Below, piece by piece: positions 26,901 to 35,749 of a stretch of 64,000 nt of DNA; positions within the stretch are counted from its first letter, which is position 1, and every line of letters starts with the position of its first letter. The notes below the pieces were generated by a model that saw nothing but the letters and a program-made list of their open reading frames with translations, had not been told where the DNA came from and did not search any database. Both the position numbers and the translations under genes were made by a program. Source of the DNA: Sipunculus nudus (lineage: Eukaryota > Annelida > Sipuncula > Golfingiida > Sipunculidae); assembly GCA_026874595.1 (NCBI GenBank), contig CM049319.1, positions 62,442,917 to 62,506,916 on the forward strand. Direction: 5' to 3'.

Positions 26901-29900
26901 ATACAAACGGGTTTCTTCCTTGTTCCAGAGCAAAGCTGTCACTAGCGCCCCCTTGTGGTGGTTGAATGACCTAACCCTGTTAAGTTTGTTCTTCTTCCCT
27001 TTCTTTGTGTGGTAAATGTTTAAAATACCATCACTAAAACATAATGAATATGCATGAAGCAAATAAACACAAATATGACCCTCTTAAGACCATTATATTG
27101 CACTCCAAAGTGGTTCTTTTATGTGTACAGCTTTGGTAATCTAACTATATTTTAAAAATTTGGGCATGCTCCAAAAAAAATGATAGTCCACTCTAAACTT
27201 TGCCAATACATGACCCCTTGCCAGCAAATTCTCCTTTGGTGGATTCTTGCCTAAATGCTCTCATAGGAGATTTCATGTCACATCACCGTGCCCTTATCAA
27301 ACAGGTTCATTTCTCAAAGATTCTTGAAACTGCTGATGGGGGCTTCCATTTGCATATAAAAACACTAAAACTGGGATGTCACAAGTTGCAATTTGAAATT
27401 ATTGATATTATCACCACTTGTTGGATTTTGGTTATAAATTAATTTCTGGTTGTTCAAATATCAGTGAAAAGATTCAGGTATCTCAGACAGCTAATTCAAT
27501 TTCAGCATATAAAAGGGTTGATGATATTGCAGCCCATTGCACAACAGATGGACAGCAATTTAGGATATTAAGAAGAGTCTAATGTTAAAGGTGCTCAAAA
27601 TCATGTATACAGTTTACAGAATTTAGGTAATCCTGACCCAGTTCAGAGAATTCTCCAAAACTTGTCAGGATCTTTTCTCTTTATGGAACTTCTCAAAAAG
27701 TTATGGTGTTTATAGAAATCTTATATTTTTACACAGATTTGATTTTAATTCGTGATGACAAGTTTTGACTCCTTGGTTTCTAAACTCTCACAGCACTTGG
27801 TTGAAACATTTAGTGAATCAAATTGGAGAAAAAAATATGTGTTACTTCAAAGGTTATAGGGTAAACACAAATGCTAGATTTCTGATGACTTCACTTAGAA
27901 GATAAAAGACCAGTCTGCATTGGAGACTAACTCATCTGAGATATTGGTAGAAACCATTCAAAAGTCATATTTCATGAAAAAAAATTAGAGTCGTTCAAAA
28001 ATTATCACGTTCACAAGAAATGACAATGACCTTGCTGATGACTGACCAAACACACCGATGAAAAAAAAAACCTGTGCTCTGAACAATAAAAACAAGGGAC
28101 CCATGGGTCACATTGCTCAGTTGCATTTTGGAAAATATTAGTAAATGCAAAATATTTTTATTTCTTTTGGTTTTTCATGTATATTATATTTTGAAAAGCT
28201 ATGATAAAACAGCCCTGCTCAAATGAAACTCTATAAATTATAGAATAATGGATATGAGCTAAACCATTTAGTGATGCACCAAGGGAAAAAATGGGCCTAC
28301 TTGAGTGTTATATAAAAGTAAAATTTCATAAACAAATTATGTGTGAAGATACTTAAGTTTTCAAAAGTTAAATATATGGCCATATGAGTTAAAGATTAAT
28401 CCCGCAAAGTTTGACCAATATTCCTAATTTTAATACTAAGTTACAGTAATAATAACAGTGTTATTCATACCTAAGCCCCGCCAACTTTAAGAGATATGAA
28501 TGAAATGCTACAAAGTATTTATATCTTCTTTGATCTTGTCAGTTAGCACTTTCATTAGATCCTAATATTTTATCACATTTGAATATTAGGATTATATTCC
28601 TGAACATTTTTTCTTTAAAAGAAATCAAAATTGTCCAAGTCTCATCAAAAAGAATTTATTTAACATTAAAATTATAAGATTCATCTTGTTTATTAGTCCT
28701 GTTTATTGAAGGGGTGGGTTGGGGAGGGGTTAATGCTCATTGCTGAAAAAAAATGTTAATTTTAAGATTCATCTAGTTCATAGTACAGGTCTGTCAACAG
28801 AATGGGGTGGGCGGGGGGGGGGGGGGGGAAAGGCTCCATGTGGTATTAACTGCAGACAGCCTGATTAAGCTCAACCCAGTGAATAGAGGGCTTGCATTGG
28901 TGATGGGATTGCATAACATTATGCCAACAGCCTGGGGAGCACAGAGAGCTGCACTGAATGACCAACAGTGACCAAAGTGGACTGCTTGACAATATAGGGG
29001 AATACCTAAAGCCTAAAAAAAATTCAATAACTAGCCTAATTTTGCAGCTTTTATTTTCAAATTTCAGATTTTAACAGATTAAATCCTTATTTGTACATGT
29101 TGTGAAAATAAAATCCACAGTACTTACAGGAAAAAAACCTGCCATGGCCAAAGTTGGGCAAAATTTAAGGTACCAATTTTTTATTTTTGCTAATATTTTA
29201 AAAAATTTAAAAGATTTTGATCTAATTTTGGGTATACAAATTAAATTTGATTAATTAAAGTTATATTACTGGAAAAAAAGTCCTTAGCTTTAACATGTTT
29301 TGTGTTAAGTGATCAAACATTTTTCCTAATTTTTTACAAAATGCATTATGTTTGAGCCCATAACTTTTTAAAATCATATAATACAGACCTAATTTCTTCC
29401 ATGTACATAGAAACTATATAGAGGAATATTTATGATTAATATGATGAAAAACAGATGATTGGTTTCGATATTAGGCAGTCCTGAATTGTGAAAATAGGTT
29501 TTTAATAAAAAAATAAGGTTTTTCCTTAATTTCTCAAAGGAACGAAGTTGCAAAGACCCAGTTTTCAGCTTGGTAGGAGATCTTGGGGACATCTATCATT
29601 ACGCTGAATTTTGGTTTCATAGGTCTTATGGTTTCAAAACGTGCCACATCTACTGACAGACGGATGGATGGATGACGGACAATGGACCATGACTATAGCT
29701 CAGATGACTTATAGTCAGCTGGTCTAAACTAGGTTTGGTTTCACAGAATTAAATTCTGATTATCTTAAGCATGAATTCTTTTTAAACTGTTTTTCAGGAC
29801 TGATTATGTTGAAAAAGATTAAGAAATAAAATGATTAACTATAAAATACCTGTAGGCAATACATATAAGTCGACTGGAAGGGGATAAGGCAATTTTGCTT

Positions 29901-31178
29901 ATGGAACAAGCATTCTGGAAAACAAAAATCAAAGAAAAATTCAGTTCTGTAGGAATATATTTTGGGTAACAAACCTGATACATGTTTCTTCAAAAATATA
30001 GAAAATATCATTACATCTTTGTAATCTGTTCACTTACTTTAACAAATACTATTTCTTGAAATTACTTCCCGATAGTAAAGCAGCATTTTATACCACATAA
30101 AATGTTTCAAGCTATAACATGTATCCTAAGTTACAATTCAGGCTTATCCCTTTCTCCTTGAATTTCAATAAATTTACAATACTAATCCCGAAAGCAATAG
30201 TGATTGACAATGTTTGTAAACACCTGGTGCTTAACTTCACTGTGAATATAAAGTATGGTTTCAAGTCACACATAATAAAGTTTTGCTTGACTTAAGGTAA
30301 ATTCCAGTGAAGTAAATCTGTTCAAACTGTTTTTTTCTTTTACACATACTGATTTGTTACTGATTTTGATACTGACATAATAATTGTTTTTTGTAATTAT
30401 TCCTCACAAATCAGCATCATGAAAATGTTAAGTTAAACACCAAGTGACACACTGTAAGGAGTTCAGTACATAGACATTTAAATACAGACACCTTTTCATC
30501 TGTGATTAGATCCATGTATTTCAGATCTTTCTTCCCATAAATGTATACCCCTCCAGTGTTTGTGCCGAGGGCCAGTAGACTTCTACTCAGGGACAGGCAG
30601 GTAAACTGTAAACAGAAAATGAACATGTAAAATCTTTTCAAAATGACACAGGCACAGGCAAGTAAACTGTACAACAGAAAATATAAAATGGAAAATAATA
30701 ATGGAAATAATTTTACATTACTGACGGACAATTTAAATTATCTGATAATCTCTACAATAAAAATTGTTTATTTTGGGGTAACATAAAATATCTGTTATTA
30801 TCCATTTAGTCTTTTGATTTTCAATATTTTACACAAAATGAGTGAATACAGTATACATGAGATGACAATGAGGTATATATGACTGTTCAGTTTAGCTGAA
30901 AGCGAGTTGTATTCATGGAGGTTTTCATTTTCGACATCTTGTGAGCACTTTTTCATAAAAAACTCCATAAATTTGAATCTTAACAAATGTAAACCTGTAA
31001 CCTTCACTCTGGTTGACGATCGCAGTGGCTGTTTTATGCTGTCAAGGTTCTCTAGTTCTGTCAGTATCCAAGGTCCTCCATTTTGTTGGAGGTCATTTGG
31101 TGCAGCCTTTTCTTCCTGTGTAAGGGTATCAGTAGCTGCTGCACCTTTGACTGGCATGTCTGTCACATCAACTTCCAT
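4135..31178 (-). CDS. HPS5: HPS5 homologue, BLOC-2 complex subunit (C-terminus outside window)
   Basis: HPS5 is a subunit of BLOC-2, a cytosolic complex that routes cargo to lysosome-related organelles such as pigment granules. Coding exons on the minus strand, high to low coordinate: 31178-31002, 30605-30492, 29914-29850, 27033-26850, 25907-25777, 22081-22049, 19988-19898, 18575-18493, 17733-17718 (uncertain), 9901-9850, 7509-7418, 6633-5398, 4360-4135. All have GT-AG borders and, apart from the 17733/9901 junction, codon phases join. The joined peptide runs in the order of vertebrate HPS5: an N-terminal WD40-like propeller with LALGTNTGG and CARPGSRLWE, then FPKLL, then a long Ser/Asp-rich middle containing SGIYKV. 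CARPGSR-W-E separates it from its relative TECPR2, which has a different sequence there. About 830 residues are covered; vertebrate HPS5 is about 1130, so the C-terminal third is expected left of position 1. Introns carry many G, F1 and LTR insertions, but no exon is visibly broken. Confidence 0.88.
4779..5374 (-). mobile_element. Family G element (short copy) beside HPS5 exon 13
   Basis: Low end AACAAG-TGACCCATGGGTCA-TGATGCTCAGCTGAC; high end a GACA/ACGG-rich stretch, then CTATAGCTCAGATGACTTTCAGTCAGTCAGCTGAGCTAAAAA. In element orientation (minus) it begins TTTTTTAGCTCAGCTGAC and ends with the 14-bp palindrome and CTTGTT. It lies about 24 bp after the exon 13 donor. Confidence 0.75.
5398..6633 (-). 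CDS. HPS5: HPS5 exon 13, long acidic/Ser-rich exon
   Basis: This exon of about 1.24 kb encodes about 412 residues. The first part (ICNGRDIYLFTKEAVLRKL, then a helical stretch to about residue 110) aligns with the end of the vertebrate propeller and the helices behind it. MASGIYKVKSRSQKDDNLSL matches SGIYRI-S-RGSQSDEDS-SL. The remainder is Ser/Asp/Thr-rich and probably disordered. Two donors are possible, GCAG|GTATAG (exon end 5398) or GATG|GTAAAT (end 5410); both leave phase 1. Acceptor CCTTGCAG at 6634. Family-G repeats abut both sides. Confidence 0.9.
6647..6680 (-). mobile_element. Family G 3' terminus fragment before an HPS5 acceptor
   Basis: AACAAGTGACCCATTGGTCATGATGCTCAGCTGA: only the subterminal repeat, palindrome (one mismatch) and end are present. 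It sits 13 nt upstream of the exon 13 acceptor. Confidence 0.75.
6962..7150 (+). repeat. tRNA-derived SINE-like segment
   Basis: GTGTAATGGTTAGAGCTTCTGACTTGTGACTGCAAGGTTGTGGGACC resembles a tRNA with A-box and a weak B-box; it is followed by an unrelated tail. No folding tRNA gene is likely. Confidence 0.4.
7418..7509 (-). CDS. HPS5: HPS5 exon 12
   Basis: Acceptor CTTTCAG, donor CAGAG|GTTTGT, 92 bases. It completes a Leu codon, then DVYLVTWGESGMYLLNPVSD and TVFLWTNEVR, which match VLTWTERGIYI----V-LW-EV-D of vertebrate HPS5. The exit phase 1 joins exactly to exon 13, making the Asp of EVRD. Confidence 0.9.
7583..9412 (-). mobile_element. Family G element, long copy (1.83 kb), unoccupied sister
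   Basis: Termini AACAAGGGACCTATGGGTCACTGTGCTCAGCTGAC and CTATAGCTCAGATGACTTATAGTAAGCTGAGCTAA. A 22-bp poly-G run occurs at 8580-8602. It is nearly collinear with 12316-15966 except that it lacks the F1 insertion, so it preserves the unoccupied site at about 8513-8521. It lies in the HPS5 intron between exons 11 and 12. Confidence 0.8.
9413..9849. other. HPS5 intron, no feature seen
   Basis: AT-rich, no exon or repeat terminus recognised. Confidence 0.5.
9850..9901 (-). CDS. HPS5: HPS5 exon 11
   Basis: Donor TTTCT|GTGAGT. It encodes NPGPQGVNFPKLLQF, with FPKLL conserved in vertebrate HPS5. Two acceptors are possible: ATAACAG at 9902 (start 9901) or CCCTCAG at 9882 (start 9881). Only the second fits the phase of the proposed microexon; the first has the better pyrimidine-rich context. 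Confidence 0.8.
9902..12315. other. HPS5 intron with minor sequence features only
   Basis: Contains a lone family-G 5' terminus (TTTTTTAGCTCAGCTCAC near 10056), a poly-G run at 11395-11409 and a TA microsatellite near 11601. The rest is unremarkable. Short open frames around 10.8-11.1 kb overlap on both strands and carry no coding signature. Confidence 0.5.
13330..14730. repeat. 280-bp tandem repeat array of F1
   Basis: Units repeat at 280-bp spacing (for example GAGATATGAGCTTGGATGTC at 13611, 13891, 14171, 14451). Each unit is a dimer of about 140-bp halves, both centred on GGTGGCGCCACC. Units 3-5 are nearly identical; the first is the most diverged. Confidence 0.9.
14902..14952 (+). repeat. 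(CGG)n microsatellite
   Basis: About 17 uninterrupted CGG triplets at the 5' end of the F1 element. The homologous place in the copy at 58.72 kb has only a short GGCGGCAGCG. Confidence 0.95.
15967..16371. other. HPS5 intron, no feature seen
   Basis: Contains an imperfect internal repeat (GCAAACTTGATCTGTAACTGGTCATTAT and a similar copy) that may be old repeat debris. Confidence 0.4.
16372..17436 (-). mobile_element. Family G element (1.06 kb)
   Basis: TGACCCATGGGTCA (16378-16391), CGCTCAGCCGAC, then diverged repeats with CAGGTTTCCAGGGAGA motifs; the high end is GACGGCCAACGG, then CTATAGCTCAGAAGACTTACAGTCAGCTGAGGTAAAAA. Confidence 0.75.
17718..17733 (-). CDS. HPS5: Possible HPS5 microexon 10 (16 bp)
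   Basis: A 16-base block lies between CCTCCAG and GTAAGTG. With the AG carried from exon 9 it reads RSDRRG, similar in place to the RSE that follows in vertebrate HPS5. It leaves in phase 0, whereas the next exon at 9901 needs one carried base. The conflict is resolved if exon 11 starts at 9881 instead, or if this microexon is wrong. Confidence 0.4.
18324..18355. repeat. Perfect 12-bp inverted repeat
   Basis: GTCACATGATCA, 8-nt loop CTTTACCA, TGATCATGTGAC. It lies 138 bp downstream (minus direction) of exon 9. Confidence 0.85.
18493..18575 (-). CDS. HPS5: HPS5 exon 9
   Basis: Acceptor TTTTTTCCAG, donor CCAG|GTCAGT, 83 bases, phase 0 to 2. GQVVSTHLFKKLLDIPPSP aligns with G-VISTHQFKKLL of vertebrate HPS5. 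Confidence 0.9.
19898..19988 (-). CDS. HPS5: HPS5 exon 8
   Basis: Acceptor CTGTGCACAG-like, donor GGGAG|GTAGGG, 91 bases. It encodes RDGAFGSCFLS and YCARPGSRLWE. The second stretch is the most diagnostic HPS5 signature in the window. Confidence 0.92.
20184..20339 (+). mobile_element. Solo LTR, 156 bp
   Basis: TGTTTAGGGGTGACATAAAAGCGGACC to TTGTCTTGGTAACA. It has the same length and high similarity to the three LTRs at 48847-49551. No PBS or second LTR is adjacent, and no clear target duplication remains. Confidence 0.75.
20400..21796 (-). mobile_element. Family G element (1.4 kb) with 320-340-bp internal repeats
   Basis: Low end AACAAGTGACCCGTGGGTCATGACGCTCAGCCGAC, high end CTATAGCTCAGATGACTTACAGTCAGCTGAGCTAAAA. 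Internal units recur near 20839, 21160 and 21500 (AGAATCATGGTGATCAATGC). Related to 16372-17436. Confidence 0.8.
22049..22081 (-). CDS. HPS5: HPS5 exon 7 (33-bp small exon)
   Basis: Acceptor TTTTTGCAG, donor CCAAG|GTGAGT. It encodes EKFVQIGKKP, matching E--K--QIG-K in HPS5/TECPR2. It is too short to stand out as an ORF; it was placed by phase (2 in, 2 out) and homology. Confidence 0.85.
22222..22310 (+). repeat. tRNA-derived SINE head
   Basis: TAGCCTGGTGGTTAAGGTGGTGGA (A-box-like) and GGTCTGAACCCC (B-box-like, consensus GGTTCGAnTCC) at tRNA-like spacing. Confidence 0.5.
22725..23250. repeat. 22-bp minisatellite, about 24 copies
   Basis: Unit GTAACTGTAGTTGATACACCTC with scattered point changes. 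Because 22 is not a multiple of 3, all three minus frames stay open and give the same 22-residue periodic peptide. That makes the apparent long open frames artefacts. Located in the HPS5 intron between exons 6 and 7. Confidence 0.95.
23583..24491 (-). mobile_element. Diverged family F1 element
   Basis: High end ATGGTATCTGCAAAACTCTGCTTTGGTGGATACAA matches the F1 5' end; low end TTAGAATATGG-ACAGACAACAAGCAACTAC is a worn form of the hairpin and CTAG end. Units with GGTGGCGCCACC-like palindromes lie between. Confidence 0.6.
24500..25576 (-). repeat. 145-bp tandem array, about seven units
   Basis: CATCCATGGGTAGGTGAGCCATAT recurs near 24629, 24783, 24917, 25061, 25206, 25350 and 25498. The reverse strand contains CCCTATCAATTTTGAGGTCA, the same monomer type as in the F2 element at 45.6-46.2 kb. 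The array ends in an ACGGACAGACAGACCG tract. Confidence 0.85.
25777..25907 (-). CDS. HPS5: HPS5 exon 6
   Basis: Acceptor ATTTGTAG, donor GATAA|GTAAGT, 131 bases, phase 0 to phase 2. SPIIQLDAQKNRLLVSTQTK matches the conserved VVQLD--DGRLLISSLTR segment of the family. Confidence 0.9.
25908..26849. other. HPS5 intron, no feature seen
   Basis: AT-rich, no repeat terminus or exon signal. Confidence 0.5.
26850..27033 (-). CDS. HPS5: HPS5 exon 5
   Basis: Acceptor GTTTTAG, donor CAAAG|GTTGTT, 184 bases. It completes the split Ser codon, then DGILNIYHTKKGKK, a Lys-rich loop, and GALVTALLWNKEETRLYAGD, the blade that aligns with VTALCWD--I-RVFVGD of vertebrate HPS5. Confidence 0.9.
27034..28090. other. 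HPS5 intron, possible old repeat
   Basis: Contains a diffuse repeat-like stretch (27.2-28.05 kb) without recognisable termini. Confidence 0.35.
28091..29728 (-). mobile_element. Family G element (1.64 kb)
   Basis: AACAAGGGACCCATGGGTCACATTGCTCAG at the low end; CTATAGCTCAGATGACTTATAGTCAGCTGG at the high end. The right half is collinear with 8.7-9.4 kb; a poly-G run lies near 28814-28827. Confidence 0.8.
29850..29914 (-). CDS. HPS5: HPS5 exon 4
   Basis: Acceptor TTTTCCAG, donor ACAG|GTATTT, 65 bases, enters in phase 0 and leaves in phase 2. It encodes ACSISKIALSPSSRLICIAY, a second blade of the propeller. The frame is open only in the phase dictated by exon 3. Confidence 0.87.
30492..30605 (-). 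CDS. HPS5: HPS5 exon 3, first propeller blade
   Basis: Acceptor CTGTTTACAG, donor AAAAG|GTGTCT, 114 bases, phase 0 on both sides, 38 residues. SRSLLALGTNTGGVYIYGKK is a typical WD40 blade strand pair and aligns with LALGSSGGGL in vertebrate HPS5. Confidence 0.88.
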
Positions 31179-31186
31179 TTTGAGTT
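31002..31186 (-). CDS. HPS5: HPS5 exon 2, first coding exon
   Basis: Acceptor TTTCTGTAG at 31187; coding ATG at 31178-31176, 8 bases into the exon. It encodes 59 residues ending STRVK, with donor GTTACAGG, phase 0. The first about 35 residues are hydrophilic and poorly conserved; ELENLDSIKQPLRSSTRVK corresponds to the start of the vertebrate propeller. The polypyrimidine tract in front of it is interrupted by a family-G terminus (31198-31233). Confidence 0.85.
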
Positions 31187-31197
31187 CTACAGAAATA

Positions 31198-31233
31198 AAA
31201 CAAAGAACCCATGGGTCACATCACTCAGCTGAC
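31198..31233 (-). mobile_element. Family G 3' terminus fragment before HPS5 exon 2
   Basis: AACAAAGAACCCATGGGTCACATCACTCAGCTGAC lies 11 nt upstream of the exon 2 acceptor on the minus strand. Confidence 0.7.
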
Positions 31234-31336
31234 TTTTTGGAAATTTTTTGCAAATTCAAAATATACTTATATTTATATTAGCATTTGAAAAGCTAATAGG
31301 AAAATGCCCTGCTTACTGATGATAATAAAAAATTAG

Positions 31337-33706
31337 AACAAGGGACCCATGGGTCACGGCGCTCAGCTGTTATATATGATAAAAATATGAATTTGAAATG
31401 AGGCACATGCTGGTTTTGTGTGGTTATAAATATAAGCTGTATTATGAGTTGTTGGTGTTTAGCTTATGTATGATTTTGATAGTTTCTTTGGAGACCAGGA
31501 AGAGATTGAATGCATTTATTTTATTAACAAATGGAGTGCTATTGTCATACAGATTTTGACTTGGCCATATAACTGATAAGCAGCAAATATAAGATAAAGA
31601 GTTTAACTATTTATTAAAATATAATAACAAATATTGTGCCAAATATAATTTTTATTAAAAATGATAAGAGAATCATATGATTTTTTTTATATAAAATATA
31701 ACTGAAATGATTATTAAAATATTCATGAATACATTTTGAAAGTATTTGCACTGGTATTCAAATACTTTCATTTTTACCTGAATTCCCATTCTTATGCAAG
31801 AAATTTTATAATGGAGTACATATTCATATTCGTATTCAAATACATTTGTAAAGTATGTCTGGCCCAGCTTAAGTTTTAAAAATTTTTGCAAATGCAAAAT
31901 ATGAAAAATATTCTATTGTAATGTTTTCATTTATATAATCATATGAGAAGCTAAGAGGAAAGGGGCCCTCCTACTTGGTTATAGTAAAGTTCTAAATATA
32001 TGATTGCAAACTAAAACTCTGACAAGACTGTCATGAAGAAAAACAGTAAAAGTTTTGAGATACTGTGATACATATGTAAAATTTACAGATGGACAGGCAA
32101 GTGGACAGAATGGACTAATACCTTTATTTCACTTTCAAGGGAATAATGCATTTAAGTTTATATATAAGCCTTTTTTTTAGCATATCCACTTTTTCCATTA
32201 ATAGTTTTTATCTGGTTCATTTTATTTATTTACAAGTTTTATAAATTTGTAATTAAAAAGACTGAAAATATATGTTAAAATATTAGAATTCTAAGTTACA
32301 ATTATTATACATCCAGAGTGTAGCTCATATTGGGTCATATTATGCATACACATATATTTTATTATTTTTAAATCAAATGTTTAAACTGAATTTAAAAGAA
32401 AATAATGCCACAACATGGCTTCTATAAGATTATTCCTTGAATCCCTATGAAAAAGTTTTGCACATTGGAGTTTTCAGTACATGCTTAATTCACCGAAATA
32501 AAATAAAAGATTCAGTAAATTTGATAAAATAAAAACATCTTTTCAAATAAAGTATACCCACTGTTGGTTGAATGAGGGACAAACAATATCATTATGCTAA
32601 TTACAATCTCAGCTATAATTTATTACTGGAATTAATAGTCAATTTCATACCTGGTGAAGTTTTACTCTTCTGAAGTAAAGCATTACTTATCTGATGAACA
32701 TTTGTGGACACAATTAAATGTGCACTTTAATCATTGTAACCCTTGTGGTACAATACAAAATCTTAAATGTAGCACAGCCAAGAATAAAATAAAATACAGA
32801 AAATTATAACATTCATCTAGTTAATGCACCATCTGGGGGGGGGGGCAGTGCAGGGCAGAGGGGAAGCCTGCTAGTAGTGGCCAAGCTGAGCCAAGGCAAG
32901 CTGCCTGGGGTGGGTTACATAATGCAAGTGAAGGCTGTACTACTAGGTGGGCTAGATGTAAACAACACTTGACATGGTGTATGAAAACTTGAATTAAAGC
33001 TACTCTTTTCAATCAATTACTTTGAAATTTAAGATTTTTAAAGTTCAAATCCTTATGTATACATGCTGTGAAAATTAAATCAACAGTGCTTACAGGGAAA
33101 AAACGTGCCATTGCCATTGTTGGACAAATTTAAGGTATTGATTTTTTATTTATGCTAATAACTTAAAAAATTTGCAAAATTCAGATCAAATTTTGGGTAA
33201 ACAATTGAATCTTGATTAAATAAAGTTATATTCCTGAAAAACAGTCTCCAGCTTCAGCAATTCCATGTTATGTGAGAAAATTTATTTCCTGATTTTTTAA
33301 AAATTGCATTATATTTGGGCCCATAACTTAAAAATAATACCCAATACTGACCTAAATTTTGTTATGTGCATAGAAAATGTATGGAAGAATATGAATACTA
33401 AATATGATCAAAAACAGATCAGCGGTTTTGATATAAGGCAGCCTTGAAGTGTAACAATGGCTTTTTTATGGAAAACCGAGGTTTTTCCTTAATATCTCAA
33501 AGAAACAAAGTCCTAATGACCCAATATTCAGTATGGTAGGAGATTTTGGGGACATCTGATGGTATGCAGAATTTTGGATTCGTAGGTCCATAGGTTTTAA
33601 AACGTGCCCTGTTAACAGACGGACGGTCAGCCGGCCGGCCGGACGGACGACGGACAAAGGACCACGACTATAGCTCAGATGACTTATAGTCAGCTGAGCT
33701 AAAAAT
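31337..33706 (-). mobile_element. Family G element (2.37 kb)
   Basis: AACAAGGGACCCATGGGTCACGGCGCTCAGCTG low end; CTATAGCTCAGATGACTTATAGTCAGCTGAGCTAAAAA high end, preceded by an ACGGACGG-rich stretch. It lies in the first HPS5 intron. Confidence 0.8.
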
Positions 33707-34635
33707 GTTTGCGAAACTAATACTGTGCACATTTCAGTGTCCTCCACTAGAAATTCTGATAGGCTGGTGGTAAGCGCAATTGAACCAGGCCTGGTGCTTA
33801 CCTGTTGCGCGTCAAGCATTTTTTATTGTCTGATTAAAAATTTAATCTGCATGGCTTTTTATGCATTTAAGAACATTGATAGCAAGAGGAAGGGCATGTG
33901 TAATTTGTTTGTATGAGCTGTCATAAGAAGAGCCAGTAAAATGCAAATATAGAAATTTATTGTATCAGCCACACTTAAAGACCAGCTGTTATGACAGCAC
34001 ACTGAGTGAATATACTTTCTAGAAGCCATAGTCAGAATATGTATCAATGTTAACCAATATCCATGCAACAGGCATTGTGTAATTAAAAAGCAATTAGGGA
34101 ACCAGGGAGTTGTGGCTTCTGACCAGTGTATGTCTGGCAGGGACAGGGAAAGGGTGGTGGGGACAGATGAAAGAGTGGCGGGTAACATTATAGGCTGGCG
34201 GTGAGAAATGAAAGGCTGGCGGTGCGCCAGACTATATTGGCTAGTGGAGAACCCTGCATTTATGATCTATTTATTTCAGCTAAGTGACAGTATTATGTGC
34301 AAAAAATGACCACAGAAACATTTTTAATATATTAACTGAAATAAAATGCTGTAAAAAAATTAAATTGTTCCATTTTCAAATGAACATAAACTAAACCTTA
34401 TAACTATATATTTTACTGTGTAATACATGAGAATTATGGCATGAAACCATTTAATAAAGCAACAAGGCCTACAGGCCTAATGCGAACCTGTGTATTGGGA
34501 AATACACCAGGTATAATGCTTCAATGCTGGACCATAACTTCTCATGTATATGAACAATGCAGGTACTAAACATTTTGAATAAGAAACAATTACACAAACA
34601 TCACTGCTGAAGTTCTGGCATGGGTGCACACAACA
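33707..34635. other. HPS5 intron 1, no feature seen
   Basis: Contains a short stretch near 34140-34260 with repeated GGCTGGCGGTG, otherwise nothing recognised. Confidence 0.4.
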
Positions 34636-35746
34636 CAACTAGGGACCCATGGGTCTCAACGCTCAGTTGAATTTGTCTATAACTTAGTATAAGGATATTT
34701 TGAAAGAAATTTTTCAGAATGACAGTCCCGTGACCTTAACCAATGACCTTGTAACCAAAAAATCTTAGAACTTAATATCCTTGATATCCCAGCATTAGGA
34801 TTATTGTAACAATCTTTTAAAAGGTGACCTTGACCTCTGACCAGATAACCTCAAATTCTACAGGTTTCCTCACTTTGGGCAAGTAAGCCATGTGTGAACG
34901 TTGGAAAGTTCAGGATGAAAAGTTTGATTTACAGTGCATCCACAATCTTTTTAAAGATGTGGCTTCTGTGACCTTCAACTTAGATCGCTGGACCCTGAAA
35001 AACAAAATGAATTTACATATGTGGTTGGTCATTATTAAATCAAGTTTGAAGCCAGTCTGTCTATCCAAAGCAGAATTATCATCCAAAAACTAATTTGTTG
35101 GACCCCAAAATCAACATGGTTCTTACTTTAGTGGTGGGCCATTTATAAGTTAAGTCTGAACCCAATATATCAAACTTAACTGGAGTTATCATCTGGAAAC
35201 TAATTTGTGTGGATTGAAGGATTGACAGACAGACATACAAAGAGACAGGCTGACAGACAGGGTGATTAGTATAGGGCATCCACTTGTGATCAATAAACAC
35301 ACCAGGTTTTTGGACACCAGATGTAATGACAGCTGAGAAACTGACATGATTGTTGTCATTTATAGTAAATAAATAGAAAAATATTTGTTAAAATAGGAAA
35401 ACCACCACGTTTCAGGAACTGACAAAACTAGTCATGGTCAATATTCAAGGCAAGATTCATGACAAACCAAGCATTAATTATCAAGATATTAGAGGTTTTG
35501 TATCAAATTTTTTACTATTCTGGGGGGTACTTTCAAGTCCCATAGCTCGAAGGAAAAAGGTCGCAGTAACCTAATTTCAGGTTTCCAAGGAAATTTTTAA
35601 TTGAACTCCCTGGATATTCACTTAGAAGCTTCTAGGACCAGCTGTTATGATTTGTGCCCTGCTAACGGACAGCTGGATGTCCAGACGGATGACGGACAAA
35701 GCGCCATTCCTATACCTCAGTTGACTTACAGTCAGCTGAGCAAAAA
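34636..35746 (-). mobile_element. Family G element (1.1 kb), diverged
   Basis: AACTAGGGACCCATGGGTCTCAACGCTCAGTTGA low end; CCTCAGTTGACTTACAGTCAGCTGAGCAAAAAA high end. Its right part matches 61193-61535. Confidence 0.65.
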
Positions 35747-35749
35747 ATG

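Noticed and set aside
4131-31178. TECPR2 as identity of the minus-strand propeller gene
   Set aside because: TECPR2 shares the propeller, but YCARPGSRLWE, FKKLL, FPKLL, the LTW-E-GIY segment and the SGIY-V-SRS segment follow HPS5.
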